Assembly: GCA_907165275.2 (NCBI GenBank)
Contig: OU015654.1
Span: 9,379,501 to 9,443,500, forward strand
Origin: Zygaena filipendulae
Lineage: Eukaryota > Arthropoda > Insecta > Lepidoptera > Zygaenidae
Direction: 5' to 3'
Length of the DNA: 64,000 nucleotides
Under the pieces are notes generated by a model. The model did not search any database, had not been told where the DNA came from, and was given only the letters and a program-made list of their open reading frames with translations. Each line of letters begins with the position of its first letter. Positions within the stretch are counted from its first letter, which is position 1. Shown here piece after piece: positions 25,501 through 37,500 of the stretch. Both the position numbers and the translations under genes were made by a program.

Positions 25501-28500
25501 ACACGTATTTTTCTTTTTTTACGTAATCAAAAAATAAAAGCGATATATTGAGTTGAAATATCGCGTGACGTCACTATTCTGACAGTTTGTATGGCGGTTT
25601 TAGCGGTTAGTGACGTCACGACCCCCTCACCCCAAACTTTAAAGCGCTTCATCTCCGTATATTTTAATTTATTTGGAAAAGCAAAAAAAAAGTGTCTATT
25701 GTTTTTTTATTTACTAACTGACGGACTGATTAGAATTTTCATTTTCAAAAGTAGTCCACATCCGCATTAAAAACAAAAAATAAAACCAATAATAAACGAA
25801 GCTAATATCATTACTGAGTTTACACCAAACTATATTAATAATAATATAAACCTTTATATTTCCATTTTTTTAAAGGTAAAGAAAAACCACAAAACTCCTT
25901 TCCTTCAATATTTTCCTCATTTTACCTTACATCCTGCATATTATACTTCAAATATATACAAACATCCTTATATTAATATCTATTTTTGTGCACAAGTAGG
26001 TATACGAGTAGATATATATTCGGAAAAATAATATGGAAATTAAAAGCGAAAAATATTAGGCACGAATATTCGTGTGATTTGCGAGTCTACTTTCACCAGT
26101 CACAGACCCGTGACGAATAATAAGTATAGAGGATCTTAAATAATCCTTTTAATTTAATTTGAATTTATTATTTGTGTCACAAAACATAGGTAAGTACCTA
26201 TGAAAAATTCGCTCATGCGTAATTTTCCTGAGTATCCTTGATCCGTGCCTACGTAATGCTTTTGTTAAAATATACGACGAAATCCCATATTAGGTATAGT
26301 CTAATAATATATTAAGTAATATCTAAATATTAAGTGGGTTCTAGTACATCTCTGAAAATAATAGATAAAAATTCTACCAGTTTAACCTTTACAATACATA
26401 AAGCAATTTTCGAGTACAAATATCTTACTATAATACCTACCATGTTGTATGAAATATCGACAGTTTTATCTCGTCGGATCCCAAAAGCTACAAGCAATGC
26501 TTTCGTCAACCGTATTTGCCAAAGTTGCAAGATTAAAACAGTACGTCTGTTAGCAAACAAAAAAGCTTTTCGTGTGCTGCATACTATTTAGTTTAGGTTG
26601 TAGGTTTTAACTATGTACTTAACCTAGATTAAACCGACTTCAAAAAACACAAAAGTGCCCTAAGTACACTAAAAAGTTAAAAATTTAAAAATACCGATTT
26701 GACCCGAAACACACGTATTATATTGGTATGTGCTACCTATTGATCGTTTCGAAGTCGGTGCCTAGCCAAATAGCGCTTATTACACTTTACAATTTGTCAG
26801 ACACCAATTTAGGAAATCAGAAGGTGTAATCGAAATTAGAACAGTTGGTTCCAATTTAGGATCAGAGATACATAACATTAAAATGTATCCTAGAATAGTC
26901 GATTTAGGGATTTTAGGGCACAATTTAGTGTAGTGTGATCACTCGCTGTCTCTCTCACTCAGAGATCCTAAATTATATCCGATTTAGATTTCCTAAATCG
27001 AAGTCGTGTAATAAGCCGTTTAGCCCGCTCCCACCACATTGCATAGCATAGAGTGTGAGCGACGAGCGTGTCGTCGTGAGCAAAACAACCCAAGTCATAG
27101 AGTAACTTATTAATACTGAGACCCAAGTGGGCAGACACGAGCGGGCTTGGCGGAAGAGCGAGTGCGGTTTAAAGAGTTTTTCCATACATACATAAATATT
27201 TGTTTACATGGTTACAAGTTAAAAGGACAGCGTTACATAGTTGGCAATTTTTGTTGTGTAACACGATGCAGAGAGAGATAAATAAAATTAGGAAATAACG
27301 CAACGTTAAACACCACAACCTCTTATAAAAAGTTTCACCTTCAAAAGTTTATTTACTTAATCTTTACAATCTGGCAAACTCGTATAAAAATTAAGTAGAT
27401 AAACTGTTTCTTTTATTTTACCTACATTACCGAGATATACAAAAGTATAAATAAAACTATATACCTACCTTACAACGAAATCGAAAAGGATCCACAGACA
27501 GACGACAATAGCGCCTTTGTTGACGACCAACCTCTTTTCTAACTGGCCGCCTTTTTATAAGTTCTTTTTATACATACTATTTTTAAAAATATTTACCTTT
27601 TATGTCTACAATTTTGTTTATTCTCTTCTTGTTGTCAAAAATATAAAGGAATTTACATTTTAAAATTGCGCTTAGCTATTTTCTTCCTCTTTATTTTGGT
27701 GTCAGAAGTAAAAACGTAATAATGCCCATCATAACAAGAGCGCAATCTAAATTCCTTGTGAAAAGTGAAAGTGAATTGACAATGTTGGCTTCCAAACCAA
27801 CTCCTTTGGAGAGTGCTCCTTTTCAGGGCAGCGCCACTATTACTGACGCCCTAGCGTCAGCGCCGCCCCGCACATCTCACGAAGAGCACGTTGGTTCGCC
27901 ACATTCACATCATTCTCGCCATCACGACACAAGTGCTACCTCTAGTGTAAGTTCAACCGCTACCATAAAAGCACGACAACTCGCTGCAAAGGCAGAACAC
28001 GCCCGGCGCCTTGCAGAAATCGATAGACGTACGGCTGAACGTGAAAGAGCAGTAGCAGACATCGAGTTACAAGCCGAACTCGCAGCTATTGAGATGAGTT
28101 CTTCAAGGAGCTCCAAAGCGCATGAAGTTCAAGATTGGTTAGTAGATACTACTCAAAGTAAATATGGTGCTACTAAACCTTTTTCTTTTTGTAGGGACGA
28201 CGCGCCTTATATTCCTACAACGCAGGAGAATAAGCCTCAGGCCACAGCCTGCGTTCAGTCGCAAGCTACAGCTTGCCCTTCACAACAGGCCACAGCCTAC
28301 GCGTTGTTGCAAGACCCGCAGGCCACAGCCTGCGCTCCGCCGCATGCGACCGCTTGTGCTTTGCCGCATGCCATTAGTGGCACGCCACCACAGCACACCG
28401 CGTATGCTTTACCGCCGCTAGCTGCGACGACCGCTTCGCCACAATCACAGGTTCCGAATTGCGTCTTACCTTCTTCTCGTACGCAGGCTACAGCGCAACC

Positions 28501-31500
28501 TCTTTACTTACCCACACACATTCCTAGCGTAAACTGTAATAACAATGTAAATAAAACTAACAATTTAGGTACTCAAGATAGTTTTATTACACTCGCAAAT
28601 GTGATAGCAGATTTGGGTAAGAAGAAGTTTAAGGTATGTGACATTCCTAAGTTCGACGGCCGTGCTGTAGACTGGCTGCCCTTCAAGAAAGCCTTCGAGC
28701 AGTCAAGCTCAAGCTTCACGGCCGCGGAGAACATTTCGAGGCTTAGCGCTGCTCTGCAAGGCCTAGCTAAGGAGGCAGTTGCAATGCTCTTAGTATCGGC
28801 TGACGATCCTAACCAGGTTATGCTAGCTTTGGAAAATAGGTTTGCTCAGCCTGAGTTCATCGTGTTGCAACAGCTTTCCCTGGTGAGAGCCCTACCCAAG
28901 CTCGGTACGTACGAAATCACACGTGAGTTGAACATATTTGCATGCCGAATCCGCAACTGTGTCGAAGTTATTCGCCTACTCAAAAAACCCGAATATCTCG
29001 CTTCGCCGGAGCTTGCGAACACTATAATCGGTAAGTTGACTCCTCTCCTAAGATCTAGGTGGTCAGATTTTGCCGAGACAAGGACTGAGTGCGGCAAGTT
29101 CAAGCTCGAGATTTTGGCAGATTTTCTGGAAAAAGAAGCAAATCTACAGGTGAAGTTTGGTTTTATTCCAACAGAGTCAACTCAATTTGTCAAAAGTCAA
29201 CCTGGCGTATTTTTAAAGTCACCTAATAAAGTCTATGCCATCAACTCATCTATACAGCAAAAAGGTACGACTAAACCTACCTCCATGTGTAAATTTTGCC
29301 AAGCGGGAGTTCATGAAGTAAATAATTGTGAAAAGTTCGCACTACTCGACATAGATAGTCGTTGGCAGTGGGTTTTAGATAACAAGGTATGTCGTAGATG
29401 TCTCAAAAGAGGTTCTCATCAGTATCGTACATGCAATAAAAAATGTGACGTAGATGGATGCACGTACAATCGTAGACACCATAGCTTACTTCATAGAAGT
29501 CCGTCTGAAATTACTGCTCACGCTGATGTACAGTCTGATAATTTAATTACACCCGATTCTGAGGTACAGCCAGTATCACAATATAATAACGATAAGACAA
29601 AAATTACACCCATTTCTCAGGTACAGTCAGTGTCACAATATAGTAACGTTAAGACACAACCATACTCGATTCTCGACCCAGAACCACAACATAAAGTTAA
29701 GCAGTCCGCTACTATCGCACATAGTGCTTCGCCCTCTCGTTCTGCTAGTATGAAACCACATTTAAAGGTCATAGCGGTTACTATCACGGGACCCGAAGGC
29801 AGCGTTGATACATACGCTCTCCTCGATGACGGTAGCTCGACTACACTCCTAGACCAATCAGTGGCAGATCTGGTAGGTGCCAAGGGCACAAAAGGAACTT
29901 TGCATATTAACTGCATAGGTGGGCTTAATAAAGAAATGGATACAAATTTCATCAATATAAAAATCAAGGGTCGTCATAGCGCAGACACATACGAAATTCG
30001 TGCGCGAGCTATACACAATCTATGCATTAGCAGTCAGTCTATATGTCAAAATATTATAAAGGACTACGATTATTTAAATGATTTAGCTGACGTATTGTCA
30101 TATGACGAGGCAAAACCAATGATTTTAATTGGTGCCGATAATTGGCATCTTTTGATTCCTCAGGCTATTAGGATCGGCTTTAAATCACAACCTGCAGCTG
30201 TACTAACTGCTCTAGGTTGGGTCTTGTTTGGTTTCATTTCTCACACGCAACCTGTAGAGTTTGTGAACCACATTTCGGTTGACAATACTGATTCCTCTCT
30301 TGATGTGGTCATTAAGGAATATTATAAGCTAGATTCTATCGGTATAATCAAAAAGGATTTTCGTAGCTCCGATGATCAAAGGGCTCTAGATATTCTTGAG
30401 AAAACTACTGAGCGTTTACCATCAGGTAGGTTTCAAACAGGACTTTTATGGCGTGACAACATTCAGTTTGTACCCAAGAGCCGAGAACTAGCCTTATCTA
30501 GGTTTGCTAGCCTCGAACGAAAGTTTGCCAAAGATAAGTCGTATGCGGATTCCTATAAGCAAAATATTAAAACTACAATCGACAAGGGATACGCTGAGCT
30601 ATGTTCTGAGCCGCCATCAGGAACTGTTACCTGGTACCTTCCTCACTTGAAAAGGCTTTGTCACTGATCCCTTCTGATTTGCATGCTATTGACGCCACGG
30701 AAGTAGGTTTAGGACCAACGACATCATCGACATCATCTCAAAATATTTGGGTTTTAGGATTGACCTGGAACGTAGCAGATGATTCATTAAGTTTTGTTAA
30801 ATCGCTTCCAAAATTACCTGTCAATTTCACTAAACGCACTGTTCTATCTTTGCTTATGTCTATTTATGATCCAGTAGGTTTTATGACTCCTATTATAATT
30901 AAAGGTCGAATCTTATTCCAGACGACTTGGAAATTAGGTATAGATTGGGATCAAGTGTTATCCGAAACTTTAATCATAAAATGGACCACTTGGTATCAAC
31001 AAATTGAAAAATTAGTCAATATTTCCATTCCACGGTGCTACTTCAAAGCTAATGAACCGATAAAGGAGATTCAACTGCACCTCTTCGCGGATGCAAGCCA
31101 ATTTGCATACGCTTGTGTAGGTTATTGGCGTTTCACTTTGTCTGATAATTCCGTAAAACTATCATTAATCGGCGGAAAAGCAAGACTGGCTCCTTTAAAA
31201 CCAGTGTCGATACCAAGGTTAGAGTTGCAAGCTGCTCTTATCGCAGCTCGGTATGCTACTTACATCACCGACGCACATAGACGTAAACCTAACAAAGTAT
31301 TTTTTTGGTCTGACTCATTAACGGTTTTGAAATGGCTACGTAGCGACCCCTGTACATTTAAAGCCTTTGTCGCTTTTCGTGTGGGAGAGATCTCCGAGAT
31401 AAGTAACACTCGAAATTGGAGGTATGTCCCGACAGCTTTAAACGTGGCAGACGACGCTACTCGCGACATTCATGAATTCACAAGATCATCCCGATGGTTC

Positions 31501-34500
31501 ACCGGCCCATCTTTCCTATTGTTACCGCAGCTAGAATGGCCCTGTGAACCAACCTCTCATGACATCTCTCTGGTGCCTGAAGAACTTAAGCGTAATTCAG
31601 AACTGGTGGGACTCTTGGTCGAAAAACAACCACTACCTTCACCGGTAGTCGCACATCCAGAGTATTTCAGCTCTTGGATACGCTTACTCCGCGCTACGGG
31701 ACGATTGCATCTTTGCGCTAATACATTTTTATCTTTTATTCGTCCTAATTCTTTATTACCTCATTTGTTACGGTGTGAACGAAATCTGCCTCTTCTTTCT
31801 GTTGATATTTTAAATTTGGCAGAGCGACATCTTTTTTGGAAAATTCAACTTGATTCTTTTGCTGATGAGATTTTATGCGTTAAAGCAGCACGCCCCGTTT
31901 CTAACGAAAGTAGACTAAAAAACGTCTCACTACTCTATGGAGAAGATCAGCTACTTAAACTCTCCGGCCGCACGGGTGCTTCCAGTGACGTAGAATCTCA
32001 TCCTATAGTGCTTGATGGCAAACATTATATTACGAAGCTGCTAATATACCACTACCATGTTAATTTCGGTCACGCTAACAACGAGCTAGTGGTCAATGAG
32101 TTGCGTCAACGGTTTTTCATCCTAAGCTTGAGACCAACTGTCAGACAAGTCTCACAAAGATGCCAGTTTTGTCGAAATCGAAAGTCCAAACCTTTGAGTC
32201 CTCCGGTAGGAGACCTGCCAGATGCAAGAATGTCGCATCACGAGCGCCCATTCACGTACGTTGGTCTTGATTATTTCGGGCCAGTAAAAGTAACAATCGG
32301 CAGAAGAACCGAGAAACGATGGGTAGCTCTGTTTACCTGTATGACAGTTCGCGCCGTTCATCTTGAGATAGTTGCCAATTTATCATCCGATTCCGCTATA
32401 ATGGCACTGAGGCGCTTTATTGCAAGACGAGGATGCCCAACCCGTATCTATTCAGATAACGGAACTTCCTTCATTGGTGCTGCAAAACTATTATCTGAGC
32501 TTTATGTTTACACTTCCAACAAGAAGATCGATTGGAGGTTTATTCCGCCATCAGCTCCATTTATGGGTGGCTGTTGGGAGCGGCTCGTTCGAAGCATCAA
32601 AGCATCAATTTTAATCACCCTGAAAGAGCGGGCTCCAAAGGAAGAAGTCCTGAACACTTTGCTGTTGGAGGCAGAGGCGATTGTTAATTCAAGACCTCTT
32701 ACATATGTCTCTACCGATATGGACAGCGACCACGCCATCACACCATTCTCGTTTCTTATTGGCACATCAAGCTTCGATAACTTCGCATTAAAGGAGTTCA
32801 GCGATAACGATTTAGATCGCAGAGCGAACTGGCGAAAGGCACAGCGTCTGGCAGATCACTTGTGGCAGAGATTTGTTAAGGAGTATTTGCCAACTCTCGT
32901 GCCACGAAGAACAGTTTCTCCACAAGAGCCATTAAAGATAGGGGATCTAGTACTCATCGCTGATGGAACGCTACCCAGAGGATGCTGGCCTCGTGGAAAA
33001 ATAGTGGCCGTGTATCCCGGAAGAGATAAGATAGTGCGCGTAGTAGATGTAGCCACAAAAGGGGGTGTGCTGCGTCGGCCAGTTAAGAAACTGGCAGTGC
33101 TGGTCGTCAGCGATTAATTTGGTGCTTCACACCGTCCGGGGCCATGTTGACGACCAACCTCTTTTCTAACTGGCCGCCTTTTTATAAGTTCTTTTTATAC
33201 ATACTATTTTTAAAAATATTTACCTTTTATGTCTACAATTTTGTTTATTCTCTTCTTGTTGTCAAAAATATAAAGGAATTTACATTTTAAAATTGCGCTT
33301 AGCTATTTTCTTCCTCTTTAGCCTTTGTTTTATCACTCTACATTTATTGTAAAAGTAAGTCCTCCACCGCCTCTATGTGTCTGTTCGAGATAATCTCAAA
33401 AACTACTGAACCGGTTTTCATGCGGTTTTCACCAATAGATAGAGTGATTTATGTGGAAGGTTTAGGTTAATTTTCAAGTTTTTGTGTAAATTAGTTGAAA
33501 AGTAAGGTAATTGTTGGAATTGTCGGAAGACATTTTTTCTTAAGATTAATAAATGGAAGAGGATATTGTTTTCTTTGTTTTAATGAAATGTGTCACCAAA
33601 AGGCGTAGTCTTATAAAAGCTTAAAAGCTCGAGACATTTTGAAATGATAAAAAACTTTTACGTTGTTATTTTTGTCTCACATTTTTATGTAAATTTTATT
33701 ATTTTGTTTTGAGTAGCACGATTACTTTTAACTTTTTTCATTATATTGAGAAAAGTTAAAAGAATTTGTATTTTCGAGTCCAATAGAGAATTTATCGAAT
33801 TAACTAACAATACTAAGAAGAAACACAGGTATCTACGCCTACATTTACTTGGTGGGAATCAACAGTTTTTACTTATTATAATGTTTTTTTTTTTTTTGTG
33901 GAATTTTTACTTTGCTAACTTGAATTCTTCTGAATATTCGAAAGCCAGACGAAGAAAACCAAAGATAATTAGTAATTATGACTTTCCATGCGTTCTCATG
34001 CGCCCATCGAACGAAAACTTAATGACGTCACAAAGAGCCAGAGCCGATGGTCTTTTTCTTCTTTTTTTCAGTTTACCAACAGGCGCTTTGATCTGCGCAC
34101 TATTCCCGCCAGTGTCAATTAGAGAGAACACTGGAACTTTGAATAAAATTATTTGACTTTGATGTTGTTTCGTTGGCATTCATTTAGGTATAACAAAAAA
34201 CCTACTTACTTCGTAGGTATCAACAATACAGCAGGGCGTATGTCGGCGGTCGTACTGGCAGTACGCTATCACGGATACAATGGTGTGTGCGGGGCGGGGG
34301 CGGCGCGACTCCTGCGCAGGAGACTCGGGAGGACCGCTGCTTTGTAGAGACAAGCATGACATGCGCTATTATTTACAGGTAAAGGAAATCATTCCTACAT
34401 CCATGTTAATATCCAACCTTAGGATCAAGAACGTGTATTAAGAAAGAAAGAAAGAGAAAGAAAGAAAGAAATAAAGGAAGAAAGAAAGATATGGAAATAG

Positions 34501-37500
34501 AGACCCAATAGAGTTACAGTTGAAACATAATAATTTAACAAAGTATTAAACAGTTGAATTTTTAATTTTAGTTATAGAAGAATAAATGTACATAATATAA
34601 GTATCTTTGGTGTTAGCAGTAGTAGTAGTATTTAAATATAATCTATGTAATAAAATATAAAATAATATAAATAAAAGTAGACTTTTGTGAGGAAATCACA
34701 ATAGAAACTAATAAGTAATATATAAACTCAACTATAACGATCTCCCTTTCAAGTAGATGGAGCAAAATGATAGACATATTATATTACTATCTGTTCCCGC
34801 GGTTTCACTCGCGTTAATTTTGGAGTTCTCGCGGGATTCCGGATTACAATAGGGTATATTGTAATCCGGAAATATGTATGTATGTTACTCAGAAATAATG
34901 TAGTTTTCTTATGGTAAAATAATTTTTGAAATCAGTGCAGTAGTTTTTGTGTTAAATCGTGACATCAAACAAACAAAAAAAACATTAAATCTTTCCTCTT
35001 TATAATATTAATATAGAATTATAAATTTCCTCCCGGTTTCGAATTTCGCTAGGTATAGCTATAATACATTTTATATTATTATCAATGGTCTGTAACGACT
35101 ATAACAGGACTATAATAGTCGCTTTCGATTTAAAAAAAATGAGAGCTTTTTTCATTATTACAAGTAGGTATAATTAAAAAAATATATACTGTAATACTTT
35201 TTGCTTCATTATTCTCTCATACTTTGTAAATATTTAAATTATCTTTAAAACGTATCTTTAAAATTATACTACATATTTAATTTTATCGTTATTACCACGT
35301 GAATATTATCGAAGCACAGTATCCGATTCAACGTCAAGTAGTGGAGTTTGTGTAATTATACAGGTGATAGTTTAACCCCATAGTACAGCTGCACAGATAA
35401 TATAGAACGATAATACACCCACATAGAACTACAAGTATAGTATTTACTACCCCAGTAAACAACAGAACATTGGATAAAAGTAATAGACCCTAATTTAAAT
35501 TTAATTTTGATATCGTGCGAAAGTGTGCATTCCATCACTTTAATTACTTACAAAGTGTAGTGGAATTCTCAATATAGTTAACCACTTGCCATGTTCAGTC
35601 AGCTGGCTGGTTGTGAACTTTGTAGCGAGTAACTTTAAAAGCGATTACTAACCCAAATGTACCCAGGAATTTTACAGTAGGTATGGGTACAATTTCAACG
35701 GTACAATTTCATTGAATTATCTCTACTATTACAAAATATGCGGAAAGTGAGGTTGTTTGTTTTTTTGTAGCGCTTTCACGCCTTTGTCAGGGGTACAGAA
35801 AAGGAAATAGGGTTACCCCGGAAATCCCGCGGTATTTCCGAAATTAACGTAACTAATCACGAGGAACAGATTATCCTACTAATAATATAAATGTGAAAGT
35901 GTGGATGTTTGGATGTTTGTTACTCAATCACGCAAAAACGGCTGAACGGATTTGGATGAAAATTGGCATGCACGTTGTCAGAGGTACAGAGAACAACACA
36001 GGGTACTTTTTATCTCGGAATTCCTTCGGGAACTCTGAAATTACCGCGGGTGAAACCGCGGGGCACAGCTAGTAATAAATAAATTGTAAAGTGTGTAAGG
36101 TTATACACGGGACATAATATTGAAGGAAGGTAATCAGTAAGTACCTAGGTTTTTGATAATATTTAAAAAACACGTACCTACCTGTCCCTGTTGTTCTGTT
36201 TTTTCTTAGGTGTCCAATAAAATACCCATTATTTATGAAAAAATCCTTAATATAATATGTAATAAATGCGAATGTAAAATTATTTGTTTGTTTTTTCCGT
36301 TTTTATGTCTTAACTACTCACGCGTTGTCAGGGGTACAGAGAAGGACATAGAATACTTTTCAAGCACGGAATTCCCACAAGAACTTCGAAATTCGAACGC
36401 GGACAAATCTAAATACTAACTATTATACATTAAGCACATTAAAGTCCTACCTTATTAAAGATTTTAAAAGCAAAATGCCGCACTCAGAGATGTTCATTAA
36501 ATTAATGTTAATTAGCATTTTACTAACTAGGTTAGATTGATTTAAATGCCAATTAACATTTTATAAATTGGCATTTAATTAATTAAGTTCAATTTAATTT
36601 TCGATACCCGGTGGGAAGTAGACTGTATGATGAACACAGGGTTCTACTTTCCTGCATTCTGGGCGTATTTATTATTATCTATAGTATAATATAATATCTC
36701 TTATACATGGTGTTCCTGGGGTTATAAATTAACTTTAAAGGGGGCTTCTATAGCCTTTACTGTTCCTACATATGGATTGGGTACATACATACTGAGGATT
36801 ACTAATTATTATCATCTATTACCTTACCACTTCACCAACGATGCTATTTGAAACAACACTATATATGCGAACAACTTTGCAAACTAAACTTATAATATCC
36901 AAAAGATATAACATAATATAATATTATATTGTAACACTACAGTACTATTAGTCAAGAGATTAGCCTTGGCGTTAAGAGAAATCTCGAAGTCTCAAGTAGG
37001 TAATCACTCAAATTAGGGTCGAAATTGTCGGCTTAGAACGCCAGTCAATGTGAATTAAGTGAACATAATGGGTGGTTGATTGGCGCTGCGGTTGTCTTTA
37101 TCTTTCATGACATTAATGTGTATCAAAAACATACATTATATATTGAAAAATATCGATACATATATGCATTATAAACTTTATAAACTACTTATTAATGTTT
37201 TGGACTGAGGTTTATTCAAATTTTATTTACTGAGTAGCCGTCCCGCGCGGATTCACCCGCGATAATTTCGGAGTTCCCGCGGAATTGTTCCATACAAACT
37301 CTCGGGAAATCCTTTCTTATCGGATGCCTACGTCATACAACCTCAAAGTTTCAGGTCTCTACGATCAGCGGTTTAGGCTGTGCGTTGATCCGTCAGTGTG
37401 CATTCATTCAAGAAAAAGATTTTTATAATATGTATAGATAACGAATAATTCATATTCAATTCATCAATAAATATTTTCAACTTTATGTCTTGAGTACTTA

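Larger units (their letters stand above)
27518..33320 (+). mobile_element. BEL/Pao LTR retrotransposon, non-autonomous
   Basis: The unit is 5.8 kb with two 176-bp LTRs that read as identical and a 5-bp target duplication gcctt (27513-27517 and 33321-33325), the size expected for BEL/Pao. A tRNA-binding site follows the 5' LTR. Two long frames encode Gag plus protease (27722-30667) and the post-RT part of Pol (30658-33117). The frames change at about 30650, where the reverse transcriptase core is absent. It sits in sense orientation in the protease gene's largest intron. Identical LTRs imply a recent insertion; the missing core implies movement with help from another copy. Confidence 0.92.

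Noticed and set aside
30658..33117. Independent ORF2 of the BEL/Pao element
   Set aside because: It starts at TTG in the middle of conserved Pol sequence. It is the remainder of one polyprotein after a deletion, not a separate gene.
34020..34160. Extra exon after tttttttcag at about 34067
   Set aside because: The exon at 34217 already joins 25312 in phase with normal S1 loop length. The segment has no matching donor or S1 content.
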